Below are positions 51,938-60,028 of a DNA stretch of 64,000 bases, piece after piece (position 1 is the first letter of the stretch; each line of letters begins with the position of its first letter). Location of the stretch: assembly GCF_002860865.1 (NCBI RefSeq), contig NZ_PKIE01000001.1, forward strand, positions 372,001 to 436,000. Reading direction: 5' to 3'. The notes beneath the pieces are model-generated. The model was not told where the DNA came from. It searched no databases and saw only the letters and a list, made by a program, of their open reading frames with translations. The DNA comes from Streptococcus mitis. Its GTDB lineage: Bacteria > Bacillota > Bacilli > Lactobacillales > Streptococcaceae. A program made the translations under genes and the position numbers.

Positions 51938-51976
51938 TTGTTTTTTCCTTTTCTTTCTTGAATTGCTACTATAAAG

Positions 51977-51985
51977 TGCTATAAT
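51977..51985 (+). promoter_or_regulatory. Extended -10 promoter of the CPBP gene
   Basis: TGCTATAAT is perfect and lies 35 bp before the ATG at 52020. Confidence 0.65.
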
Positions 51986-52019
51986 AATAGTATATGATAG
52001 AAGAAAAGAGGACAGGGAT

Positions 52020-52973
52020 ATGAAGAACAAAAGAATATTTAAAGACTTCCAAGCTTCAAAAATGAGTTTAAACATTTACACAAGCCCCTTGTTAGCCTTT
52101 GCTTTTGTCTTCATAGGAGAGTTTGTGGCTTTTACTTTATATGGTATTAGTTTGTTAGCTCTTATCGGACTTGCTAGAAATTTTGGAGAGACTGGTCAAG
52201 CTTTTGCTACCTACTTGCAGACCTTGCAGCAGAGCTTGATGGATAAAACAAGTGACTTTCATTTAATTTTAGATTTACTGGCCTTTGGTTTTATACTCAA
52301 CACTGTGTTCAGATGGGCTAAAAAAATTGAGAAAAGATCTATTCGGACTTTGGGATTTTATAGAGAGAATTTCCTCAGCAATTTTCTTAAAGGATTTGGC
52401 CTAGGCCTGGCACTTTTTCTTCTGACCTTGTTAGGTTTAGTGGCCTTGGGGCAATATCGTTTTGAGTCTATTCACTTAAATCCTTATTCGCTTGCCTTTG
52501 TTGTCTTTACTATCCCATTTTGGATTTTACAGGGGACAGCAGAAGAAGTAGTGTCGCGTACTTGGCTCCTTCCTCAATTGGCTTCAAGAACCAATCTAAA
52601 ACTAGCTGTTCTTATATCGAGCCTGTTCTTTACCCTGCTTCATGTGGGAAATTCTGGTCTAACACCACTATCTCTAGTGAATCTCTTCTTATTCGGAGTT
52701 GCCATGTCACTTTACCTCCTCAAAACAGATACAGTTTGGGGTGTAGCAGGTATTCATGGGGCTTGGAATTTTGCTCAGGGCAATCTCTTTGGGATTTTAG
52801 TTAGTGGTCAACCATCAGGAACGTCATTGATGACCTTTTTACCACAAGGCAATCAAGACTGGCTGTCAGGTGAATCTTTTGGAATTGAAGGTTCTATCAT
52901 GACAAGTCTAGTCTTGCTACTGCTGATTCTCTACCTTATCTATCAATTAAAGAAAGAAAATGAAAGGATGTGA
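52020..52973 (+). CDS. CPBP (CAAX protease/bacteriocin-processing) family membrane protease
   Basis: The 317-residue, eight-helix protein has the CPBP motifs: EEVVSR (tandem Glu and Arg, near 179), FTLLH near 205 and the last motif with IHGAWN near 247. Members of this family modify or cleave membrane peptides; some give bacteriocin self-immunity. No bacteriocin gene is adjacent. The stop lies in a terminator hairpin. Confidence 0.85.
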   Translation: MKNKRIFKDFQASKMSLNIYTSPLLAFAFVFIGEFVAFTLYGISLLALIGLARNFGETGQAFATYLQTLQQSLMDKTSDFHLILDLLAFGFILNTVFRWAKKIEKRSIRTLGFYRENFLSNFLKGFGLGLALFLLTLLGLVALGQYRFESIHLNPYSLAFVVFTIPFWILQGTAEEVVSRTWLLPQLASRTNLKLAVLISSLFFTLLHVGNSGLTPLSLVNLFLFGVAMSLYLLKTDTVWGVAGIHGAWNFAQGNLFGILVSGQPSGTSLMTFLPQGNQDWLSGESFGIEGSIMTSLVLLLLILYLIYQLKKENERM

Positions 52974-52992
52974 CTTCGGTCCGTCCTTTTCT
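52962..52992 (+). terminator. Terminator overlapping the CPBP stop codon
   Basis: AAAGGATGTGAC pairs with GTCCGTCCTTT around a TTCG tetraloop and is followed by TTCTT. The stop codon TGA is inside the 5' arm. Confidence 0.85.
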
Positions 52993-53049
52993 TCGTGAAA
53001 ATGCAACAAGTATGCTAAAATAGGAATAGCACATGGAGAGAGGATTCTT

Positions 53050-55038
53050 ATGATCAATCGTATTACAGATAATCAATTTAAACTAGTATCAAAATATCAA
53101 CCATCAGGAGATCAACCCCAAGCTATCGAGCAGTTGGTTGATAATATCGAGGGTGGAGAAAAAGCTCAGATTCTGATGGGGGCAACTGGAACAGGGAAGA
53201 CCTATACCATGAGTCAGGTCATTTCCAAAGTCAATAAACCAACTTTGGTCATCGCTCACAATAAGACTCTGGCAGGACAGCTTTATGGGGAGTTTAAGGA
53301 ATTTTTCCCTGAAAATGCAGTTGAGTATTTCGTATCCTACTATGATTATTACCAGCCCGAGGCCTATGTCCCTTCCAGCGATACCTATATTGAAAAGGAT
53401 AGCTCTGTCAATGATGAGATTGACAAACTTCGTCACTCAGCGACTTCGGCCCTTCTGGAGCGTAATGATGTTATCGTCGTGGCTTCAGTCTCTTGTATCT
53501 ATGGTCTGGGTTCGCCCAAGGAATACGCTGATAGTGTCGTTAGTCTGCGTCCAGGTCTTGAAATTTCTCGTGATAAACTCTTGAATGACTTGGTTGATAT
53601 CCAGTTTGAACGTAATGATATTGATTTCCAACGGGGAAGATTTCGTGTGCGTGGGGATGTGGTGGAGATTTTCCCAGCATCTCGTGATGAACACGCTTTT
53701 CGAGTAGAGTTTTTTGGGGATGAGATTGACCGTATTCGTGAGGTTGAGGCCCTAACTGGACAGGTATTGGGAGAAGTGGATCATTTGGCGATTTTCCCTG
53801 CGACTCACTTTGTGACCAATGACGACCACATGGAAGTTGCCATTGCCAAGATTCAGGCAGAATTAGAAGAGCAACTAGCTGTCTTTGAAAAGGAAGGTAA
53901 ATTGCTTGAAGCTCAACGTTTGAAACAGCGGACAGAGTATGATATCGAAATGTTGCGTGAGATGGGCTATACCAATGGTGTCGAAAACTACTCACGCCAC
54001 ATGGATGGACGGAGCGAAGGAGAGCCTCCTTATACCCTTCTCGACTTCTTCCCAGATGATTTCTTGATTATGATTGACGAAAGTCACATGACCATGGGAC
54101 AAATCAAGGGCATGTACAATGGAGACCGTTCTCGTAAGGAAATGTTAGTAAATTATGGTTTCCGTTTGCCCTCCGCCTTGGACAATCGTCCTCTCCGTCG
54201 TGAAGAGTTTGAAAGTCATGTGCACCAGATTGTCTACGTTTCAGCGACACCTGGTGACTATGAAAATGAACAGACTGAGACAGTGATTGAGCAAATCATT
54301 CGTCCGACAGGTCTTTTGGATCCTGAGGTGGAGGTCCGTCCGACTATGGGACAGATTGATGACCTCTTAGGTGAAATCAATGCCCGTGTTGAAAAGAATG
54401 AACGAACCTTTATTACCACCTTGACCAAGAAAATGGCAGAGGACTTAACCGACTACTTCAAGGAAATGGGCATCAAGGTCAAGTACATGCACTCGGATAT
54501 TAAGACCTTGGAGAGGACAGAGATTATCCGTGACCTGCGCTTGGGTGTCTTTGATGTCTTGGTCGGAATCAACCTGCTCCGTGAAGGGATTGACGTACCT
54601 GAAGTGAGTCTCGTAGCTATTCTCGATGCTGACAAGGAAGGTTTCCTTCGTAACGAGCGTGGACTTATCCAGACCATCGGACGTGCTGCCCGTAACAGCG
54701 AAGGCCATGTCATCATGTATGCGGACACGGTTACCCAGTCTATGCAACGTGCTATCGATGAAACTGCCCGTCGTCGGAAAATCCAGATGGCTTATAATGA
54801 AGAGCATGGTATCGTTCCACAGACAATCAAGAAGGAAATCCGTGACCTGATTGCTGTAACTAAGGCAGTTGCCAAGGAAGAGGACAAGGAAGTCGATATT
54901 AACAGCCTCAACAAACAAGAACGTAAAGAGCTTGTCAAGAAACTTGAAAAACAAATGCAAGAAGCCGTCGAAGTGCTTGACTTTGAACTAGCAGCTCAGA
55001 TACGTGATATGATGCTGGAAGTCAAGGCGTTGGATTAG
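53050..55038 (+). CDS. uvrB: Excinuclease ABC subunit B
   Basis: The 662-residue helicase-like damage verifier of nucleotide excision repair has Walker [11 protein letters not shown] near 40, the beta-hairpin [16 protein letters not shown]-type IDESHMTM, motif [11 protein letters not shown] and a C-terminal UVR domain (about 625-660) that contacts UvrC. GGAGAGAGG precedes the ATG. mutX follows after 22 bases. Confidence 0.98.
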   Translation: MINRITDNQFKLVSKYQPSGDQPQAIEQLVDNIEGGEKAQILMGATGTGKTYTMSQVISKVNKPTLVIAHNKTLAGQLYGEFKEFFPENAVEYFVSYYDYYQPEAYVPSSDTYIEKDSSVNDEIDKLRHSATSALLERNDVIVVASVSCIYGLGSPKEYADSVVSLRPGLEISRDKLLNDLVDIQFERNDIDFQRGRFRVRGDVVEIFPASRDEHAFRVEFFGDEIDRIREVEALTGQVLGEVDHLAIFPATHFVTNDDHMEVAIAKIQAELEEQLAVFEKEGKLLEAQRLKQRTEYDIEMLREMGYTNGVENYSRHMDGRSEGEPPYTLLDFFPDDFLIMIDESHMTMGQIKGMYNGDRSRKEMLVNYGFRLPSALDNRPLRREEFESHVHQIVYVSATPGDYENEQTETVIEQIIRPTGLLDPEVEVRPTMGQIDDLLGEINARVEKNERTFITTLTKKMAEDLTDYFKEMGIKVKYMHSDIKTLERTEIIRDLRLGVFDVLVGINLLREGIDVPEVSLVAILDADKEGFLRNERGLIQTIGRAARNSEGHVIMYADTVTQSMQRAIDETARRRKIQMAYNEEHGIVPQTIKKEIRDLIAVTKAVAKEEDKEVDINSLNKQERKELVKKLEKQMQEAVEVLDFELAAQIRDMMLEVKALD

Positions 55039-55060
55039 AATATTACCTAAAGGAGAAAAA

Positions 55061-55528
55061 ATGTCCCGTTCCCAATTAACGATTTTAACAAATATTTGTC
55101 TGATTGAAGACCTCGAAACTCAGCACGTGGTTATGCAGTATCGCTCTCCTGAAACCAATCGCTGGTCAGGTTATGCCTTTCCTGGAGGTCATGTAGAAAA
55201 TGGTGAGGCTTTTGCGGAGTCTGTCATTCGCGAAATCTACGAAGAAACAGGATTGACTATCCAAAATCCTCAACTTGTCGGTATTAAAAATTGGCCACTA
55301 GATACAGGTGGGCGCTATATTGTCGTTTGTTATAAGGCGACTGAGTTCTCTGGTACCCTTCGCTCTTCAGATGAAGGAGAAGTTTCTTGGGTGCAAAAAG
55401 ACCAGATTCCAAATTTGAATCTGGCCTATGATATGCTACCCTTGATGGAGATGATGGAAGCTCCGGATAAATCGGAGTTTTTCTACCGCCACCGTACAGA
55501 TGATGGCTGGGAGAAAGAAACTTTTTAG
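55061..55528 (+). CDS. mutX: Nudix hydrolase MutX (8-oxo-dGTP diphosphatase)
   Basis: The 155-residue enzyme clears oxidised dGTP. The full Nudix box is present: G-H-V-E-N-G-E from about 48, then REIYEETGL at about 61-69. AAAGGAGAAAA precedes the ATG. Its last 50 codons recur, partly diverged, at 56614-56773, which shows that the next segment was inserted by recombination in this gene. Confidence 0.94.
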   Translation: MSRSQLTILTNICLIEDLETQHVVMQYRSPETNRWSGYAFPGGHVENGEAFAESVIREIYEETGLTIQNPQLVGIKNWPLDTGGRYIVVCYKATEFSGTLRSSDEGEVSWVQKDQIPNLNLAYDMLPLMEMMEAPDKSEFFYRHRTDDGWEKETF

Positions 55529-55650
55529 TTCTATGATTAGTCGATAGGTGTTATCTTTTAAAGTAAGGTACTGAAATATAGGTTAAGTATGGTGGTGTAA
55601 GTCAACTTAATATCTCTAAATTTCTTATTATTCTTTTCGATCTATATTTT

Positions 55651-55694
55651 GAACAATCTCCACCTTCAATTTTGAAATCAGAGATTGTTTTATT
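55651..55694 (+). terminator. mutX terminator, member of a repeated hairpin pair
   Basis: AACAATCTC and GAGATTGTT form a stem, with an inner CTTCAATTTTGAA palindrome in the loop, followed by TTATTTT. The same design, CTCCACCTTCAA with a TTTGAAA, recurs at 57964-57995. Confidence 0.8.
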
Positions 55695-55734
55695 TTATGG
55701 TAAAATCTTAAAATATGAAAGGAAGTACCAGAAA

Positions 55735-56502
55735 GTGGTTGATAAAGTAATTGAACAATATGCAAAACAAGATAATCTTGATATTAGAGTAAACATACAT
55801 AAGAAGTATTCAAAAAATAAATTAGGATTTAACAATTGGATATTTTCCAACTACCAAATCACTAATGAAGTAAAGGTTCTAGAATTGGGATGTGGTACAG
55901 GAGAACTGTGGAAAAGTAATATTGATTCTATAGATAAAATGAAGCAGTTGGTTATTACAGATTTTTCTAAAGATATGGTGAAAACAACGAAGTCAGTGAT
56001 TGGAAATAGAGACAATGTCAACTATGAAATAATGGATATTCAAAAGATTTCTTTTGAGGATGAAACGTTTGATATTGTTATTGCTAATATGCTTCTACAT
56101 CATGTAAATGATATTCCTAAAGCGCTCTCTGAGGTGAATAGAGTTTTAAAAACAGGCGGAATTTTTTACTGTGCTACATTTGGTGAAAATGGAGTTGTAG
56201 ATTATTTGGCAAGTTTATTTAAAGATGAGGTTAATCAAGATTTGGAAAATAAAACTTTTACTTTACAAAATGGCAAAAGGTACCTGAGTAGGTATTTTAA
56301 CTCTGTCGATACATTACTTTATGATGATGAGTTACAGGTAACTAGCATAGATGATCTAGTTAAATACATCCAATCCTTTAAAGGAATTTCAGAAATAGGT
56401 TCGCTAGAAGAAAAAGTCATTCGTAAAAGATTGGAAGTACATTTTCATAAGGGTAAGTTAATTATTCCTAAAGAATATGGTATGTTTATTGCTCGAAAGT
56501 AA
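55735..56502 (+). CDS. Class I SAM-dependent methyltransferase, inserted gene
   Basis: The protein of about 255 residues has motif I VLELGCGTGELW (near 50), motif II in NYEIMDIQ, and motif III region MLLHHVNDIPKALSEVNRVL, of the UbiE/Methyltransf_11 type. The substrate is unknown. GTG 55735 behind AAAGGAAG is chosen; an upstream TTG at 55672 would start inside a terminator. The gene is clearly richer in A+T than uvrB or mutX and is bracketed by mutX and a mutX fragment, so acquisition by transfer is likely. Confidence 0.85.
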   Translation: MVDKVIEQYAKQDNLDIRVNIHKKYSKNKLGFNNWIFSNYQITNEVKVLELGCGTGELWKSNIDSIDKMKQLVITDFSKDMVKTTKSVIGNRDNVNYEIMDIQKISFEDETFDIVIANMLLHHVNDIPKALSEVNRVLKTGGIFYCATFGENGVVDYLASLFKDEVNQDLENKTFTLQNGKRYLSRYFNSVDTLLYDDELQVTSIDDLVKYIQSFKGISEIGSLEEKVIRKRLEVHFHKGKLIIPKEYGMFIARK

Positions 56503-56613
56503 AATTAAGGGAACGAAATTGTGAAAAATTAAGGAGAAACTTTTCAATATAAAATCAAGCGGATAGTCTTTAGAGCCTGCTATAGCTGATTCTATATAAA
56601 GGTCTCAATCTTT

Positions 56614-56773
56614 TGGATTTGGAGAACTTTCTTGGGTGCAAAAAGACCAGATTCCAAACTTGGATCTGGCCTATGATATGCTACCTTTGATGGAGATAAT
56701 GGAAGCTCCGGACAAATCTGAATTTTTCTACCCTCGCCGTACAGAAGTCGATTGGGAAAAGAAAATTTTCTAA
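56614..56773 (+). pseudogene. Duplicated 3' end of mutX
   Basis: In frame the stretch reads LSWVQKDQIPNLDLAYDML, then PLMEIMEAPDKSEFFYPRR and TEVDWEKKIF before TAA, against VSWVQKDQIPNLNLAYDMLP and the corresponding end of mutX. It has no start codon and is not preceded by the rest of a gene. Its stop overlaps the niaR stop, so mutX and niaR were probably tail to tail before the insertion. The 110 bp between the methyltransferase and this fragment shows no recognisable gene. Confidence 0.88.
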
Positions 56774-57285
56774 TCCTTTACTAAATAACCTAGCTGATCC
56801 AAGGCCTCCTCGATATAGCGGAGGTCTTGTTGTGTTTCAGCTTCGACTAGGTGGTAATGGATGCCATCTGTCAATTCAGACAGAGGTCTAAAGTCAGAAT
56901 GCTCGACTTGTTCAAGAAAATGTTGCACGTCTCGGCGACAAGACAGTTTCAGCAAGGTTTCGATTTCTCCATAAACGGGATGGTCAATCAAAGTGTTTTG
57001 AACACGTCCACCATTATCTACGATAGCAAGGAGTTCTTGACCGATTTCTTCAACTTCATGTTTCACTTTGAAAAGTTTGTGAACATAAGGATTGGTTTCA
57101 ATTTGCTTATAGATGTAGCCACGATTGGTGGATAGGATAGGAGCGCCATCGGCTCTCAAAATTGCAATGTCCTGAACAATGACCTGACGTGTGACATGAA
57201 AATGTTCCGCCAAACTTTGGCCATTAAGGGCTTTAGAAGCTTCTCTCAAGAGTTGGAGCAGAGCATGTTTGCGATCTTTTGTCAT
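56770..57285 (-). CDS. niaR: Niacin-responsive repressor NiaR
   Basis: The 171-residue repressor has an N-terminal HTH (about 1-60; GQSLAEHFHVTRQVIVQDIA) and a C-terminal 3H domain with His residues in LIDHPVYGE, SCRRDVQHFLEQVEHSDF and GIHYHLVEA that bind a metal and nicotinate. It is second in the niaX-niaR operon. An operator-like site lies upstream of niaX, giving a feedback loop. Confidence 0.9.
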   Translation of the reverse strand: MTKDRKHALLQLLREASKALNGQSLAEHFHVTRQVIVQDIAILRADGAPILSTNRGYIYKQIETNPYVHKLFKVKHEVEEIGQELLAIVDNGGRVQNTLIDHPVYGEIETLLKLSCRRDVQHFLEQVEHSDFRPLSELTDGIHYHLVEAETQQDLRYIEEALDQLGYLVKD

Positions 57286-57297
57286 AGCTTTTCCTTT

Positions 57298-57825
57298 TTA
57301 ACGGCGTTTTCGAAGCACTTTATAGACAGCTAGTGCTAATGTATAGTCTACCATACTATGGATAATTGTACCAAATCCAACTAGTACAAATAGAACATAA
57401 AACATATTTTCTACATTGGTACCAGAAGTTGCGTAAAAAAGGACACAGGCTAATACTTCAGCAAGGGCATGGACAAGCGCTAACACAAAATTGAAAATCC
57501 AGGAAGCTTTTGGTTTATCTAGGGTATCGGGGAATTTTTGTAGGTAAAGAGCCCCAAAAGTCCCAAAAAAGATATGGGAAAAAGCTCGAAAAACGATAAC
57601 CATGGGATAGCCGGCCATCAAGAATCCAAAACTAGAGGCTAGGATGACAAAAACAGCCATCAAGGGCGATAAGAACATGGCAATAAAAATAGCGATGTGG
57701 CTTCCTAAAGTATAGGAAGCAGGAGGAATGACAATCTTAAAAGGCATAACAATTGGAATCAAAATCGCAATAGCCGTTAAAAGGGCAGTCATTGTCATAA
57801 ATTGTGTCTTTTTCCGTGTATTCAT
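57298..57825 (-). CDS. niaX: Niacin ECF transporter substrate-specific component
   Basis: The 175-residue, six-helix S component (TALLTAIAILIPIVMPFK near the start) matches NiaX, which binds niacin and uses the shared EcfAA'T module encoded elsewhere. AAAGGAGA precedes the ATG. niaR follows 12 bases later, supporting niacin as the substrate. Confidence 0.9.
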   Translation of the reverse strand: MNTRKKTQFMTMTALLTAIAILIPIVMPFKIVIPPASYTLGSHIAIFIAMFLSPLMAVFVILASSFGFLMAGYPMVIVFRAFSHIFFGTFGALYLQKFPDTLDKPKASWIFNFVLALVHALAEVLACVLFYATSGTNVENMFYVLFVLVGFGTIIHSMVDYTLALAVYKVLRKRR

Positions 57826-57835
57826 AAGAATCTCC

Positions 57836-57860
57836 TTTTAACTGTATATACACTAGTATA
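57836..57860 (-). promoter_or_regulatory. Probable NiaR operator before niaX
   Basis: On the minus strand TACTAGTGTATATACAGTT fits the streptococcal NiaR site as I remember it (TAC..GTGT..TACA). It overlaps or follows a TATAGT/TATACT -10 and lies just upstream of the niaX ribosome site. The match is from memory, not a search. Confidence 0.6.
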
Positions 57861-57963
57861 GTACTATAAACAAGACAATAAATCAAGGATTTACTTAAGT
57901 TTATAGGCCATTTTAAATTAAATATTGGCAAAGATTTCACTAAAAAGAAACTGTATAGAGCAA

Positions 57964-57998
57964 AATCTCCACCTTCAAGTTTGAAAGCGGAGATTATT
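57964..57998 (-). terminator. coaB-coaC-panT terminator, second copy of the hairpin
   Basis: AATCTCC and GGAGATT form a stem around CTTCAAG/TTTGAA, the same design as at 55651-55694. On the minus strand it follows panT at once and is trailed by TTTTG; on the plus strand it is followed by a T-rich tract, so it may work both ways. Confidence 0.75.
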
Positions 57999-57999
57999 T

Positions 58000-58563
58000 T
58001 TATTTCTTCAAGGTTTGTAGTCTTGGAACAATGGCTAGGGTTAGAACTGCGGAAATGACTAATTCAGCAATCGAATTTGTTGAGATAACAGTTGCTAGGA
58101 GTTTTTGGATATTCCCATCAAAGACATTTCCAAAAAGGTAGAAAATTCCACCAAGTACAAAGACTGTGTTAGTAAGTGAACCAAGGGCACCAGCTAGAAT
58201 CAGACCAGTTTTATTTTTCATCAGTTTATAAACTAGATAAGGAGTTAAACCAATCAAAATACGTGGGACGATGGCAATGATAGCTGAGTAGATGTTTCCA
58301 TTTGGTACAAATGGGGAAAAGAGATAGCTTGTCGGTAGAATCGTAATCGTGTTAACGGTCAAGCTAAGTAGTCCCATTAAAAATCCAAGTGTAACCCCAA
58401 CTCGTGGACCGTAAATAATGCTGGCAATAATGACAGGAATATGAACGATGGTCGGTTTGATTGGAAATGGAAAAAGGTTAAAGATAAGTGAGCTTAGAAA
58501 ATGAATCACAAGCATGGTTGCAAAAAAGATAGCAATAGGTGCAATATTAGAGCGTTTTTTCAT
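58000..58563 (-). CDS. panT: Pantothenate ECF transporter substrate-specific component
   Basis: The 187-residue, six-helix S component (PTIVHIPVIIASIIYGPRVG, then FVPNGNIYSAIIAIVPRI) matches PanT. Its place behind coaB-coaC and overlap of coaC by 17 bases fit uptake of pantothenate for coenzyme A synthesis. It would use the shared Ecf energy module. Confidence 0.88.
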   Translation of the reverse strand: MKKRSNIAPIAIFFATMLVIHFLSSLIFNLFPFPIKPTIVHIPVIIASIIYGPRVGVTLGFLMGLLSLTVNTITILPTSYLFSPFVPNGNIYSAIIAIVPRILIGLTPYLVYKLMKNKTGLILAGALGSLTNTVFVLGGIFYLFGNVFDGNIQKLLATVISTNSIAELVISAVLTLAIVPRLQTLKK

Positions 58564-59098
58564 CGAGAGTTTCCTTTATTCTTTCTAAAATAATTGTGAG
58601 GTCGGCTAAAGCTCCTCGTCCGTGGTCTCCACAAGCTAGTAGAGATTCTTTAGGAGCAATCAGCTGATAGCCGTAGGTTTCTAATGTTTTCAGATTAGCC
58701 TGAGTTGCCGGATGGTCATACATTTTTGTATTCATTGCTGGTGCGATGAGTTTGGGAATATGACTGGGCAAGGCTAGAGCTGTACAGGTCACCATGTTGT
58801 CCGCAAAGCCGTGTGCTAGTTTTGCAATAGTGTTAGCAGTTGCAGGGGCTACGATGAATAAATCTGCTTTTTTTCCAAGTTCGATATGATTGACTTGATC
58901 AGGATAGGGTTCCTTTATGACATCCAAGTGAACAGGATTCTGTGAGAGTACCTGTAGTGTCAAGGGTTGGATAAACTCTGTAGCAGCCTGAGTCATTAAG
59001 ACAGTGACTTGATGGCCTTGTTTTTTTAGAGAGCTGACTAAATCTGCCGACTTGTAAGAGGCGATTGACCCCGTTATAGCCAAGAGAATGTTTGCCAT
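58547..59098 (-). CDS. coaC: Phosphopantothenoylcysteine decarboxylase
   Basis: The 183-residue flavoprotein makes 4'-phosphopantetheine. The catalytic His is in VNHIELGKKADL, the substrate clamp PAMNTKMYDHP and the Cys flap LACGDHGRGAL are clear. In streptococci it is separate from CoaB rather than fused. It lies 11 bases after coaB. Confidence 0.94.
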   Translation of the reverse strand: MANILLAITGSIASYKSADLVSSLKKQGHQVTVLMTQAATEFIQPLTLQVLSQNPVHLDVIKEPYPDQVNHIELGKKADLFIVAPATANTIAKLAHGFADNMVTCTALALPSHIPKLIAPAMNTKMYDHPATQANLKTLETYGYQLIAPKESLLACGDHGRGALADLTIILERIKETLDEKTL

Positions 59099-59109
59099 AG
59101 CTTTCCTTT

Positions 59110-59799
59110 CTATGAATGATAGGCTTGAATTTTTTCAAGGAGGAGTTCTGCAATTTCTTCTTTAGTGTTAACCTTTTGAAGATGATCTTTCTCAACAAAG
59201 ATTGCGCGGTGTTGATTTGCTGAAATTTGAGTCAGGTCATTTGCAATGATTAAGTCTGCTTGGTTTTTGATAAGACTTTTTCTAGCAATGTCAACCAGAT
59301 GATCTTCGGTAACATCAACCAGCAACTTAAATCCAATCAGATGAATAGGAGGATTCCATTCCTTGATTAGAGAGATGATTTTTGGAGTCTTTTTTAGGAA
59401 TAAAACCTGAATCTCATCAGTCGAAGAAATCTTTGCCTGATGATTCTGCTTGCTTAAAAATTCTTCTAGATTGGAACTAGACTGAATTTCCTCTAGACCT
59501 GTCATATAAACAGGAGTGTAATCAGACACAGCCATTGAGTGAATCAAGACCTGATAGTCCTTGACACGTTCTTGCATTTCAAGGAGAAGGTCGTTTGTAT
59601 TGTTAATTTCTTGAATGCTTAGGTTGGGATGGGCTTCTGGCTTCACAGCTCGTTTTGTTGTTATCAGACAAACTTCATGCCCCGCAGTAAGCAGGGTTTC
59701 TGTGATGATTTTCCCCAAGTGACCTGTAGAATGGTTAGTGATAGAGCGGACTCTATCGATAGCTTCACTGGTACCGCCCGATGTAACTAAAATTTTCAT
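59110..59799 (-). CDS. coaB: Phosphopantothenate-cysteine ligase, type III
   Basis: The protein of about 229 residues starts MKILVTSGGTSEAIDRVRSI and contains the ATP/CTP-site segments IHSMAVSDYTPVY, LIGFKLLVDV and IANDLTQI. ATG 59799 is chosen from homology; an upstream in-frame ATG at 59814 lies in the -10 region. There is no ribosome site, and the promoter position suggests a leaderless message. It heads coaB-coaC-panT. Confidence 0.9.
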   Translation of the reverse strand: MKILVTSGGTSEAIDRVRSITNHSTGHLGKIITETLLTAGHEVCLITTKRAVKPEAHPNLSIQEINNTNDLLLEMQERVKDYQVLIHSMAVSDYTPVYMTGLEEIQSSSNLEEFLSKQNHQAKISSTDEIQVLFLKKTPKIISLIKEWNPPIHLIGFKLLVDVTEDHLVDIARKSLIKNQADLIIANDLTQISANQHRAIFVEKDHLQKVNTKEEIAELLLEKIQAYHS

Positions 59800-59805
59800 A
59801 GCACT

Positions 59806-59834
59806 ATTGTACACAAAAATAAACGGTAAGTAAA
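59806..59834 (-). promoter_or_regulatory. coaB promoter
   Basis: On the minus strand TTTACT (59834-59829) and TACAAT (59811-59806) are 17 bp apart. The seventh base after the -10 is the A of the coaB ATG. Confidence 0.6.
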
Positions 59835-59872
59835 ATGAAAGTGATAAATTTTTGGTAAAAACGAAGATTTAC

Positions 59873-59889
59873 TATAGTTTCAAACTATA
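59873..59889. promoter_or_regulatory. Inverted repeat between coaB and fhs
   Basis: TATAGTTT-C-AAACTATA is a perfect 8-bp inverted repeat with one central base in the 229-bp divergent region. It looks like an operator, but no regulator is recognised. Confidence 0.45.
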
Positions 59890-59986
59890 AAGCCATATAA
59901 AATTTAAGAAAGGGCTCTAAAAACCTTGAAAATAGGGATATTCACGAACGTTTATAGAGTTTAAGAATGTTAAAAATCTTGTTTTG

Positions 59987-59995
59987 TGTTATAAT
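59987..59995 (+). promoter_or_regulatory. Extended -10 promoter of fhs
   Basis: TGTTATAAT is perfect and lies 33 bp before the fhs ATG. Confidence 0.7.
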
Positions 59996-60028
59996 GAATT
60001 ATCATATAAGAGGTTAGAGGAGTTTTGA

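Noticed and set aside
52020..52973. CPBP protein as part of a bacteriocin cluster
   Set aside because: No double-glycine leader peptide, ABC exporter or small bacteriocin gene is found on either side.
55672..55734. Longer methyltransferase starting at TTG 55672
   Set aside because: The extra 21 residues would be encoded in the mutX terminator hairpin and lack a ribosome site. GTG 55735 with AAAGGAAG fits better.
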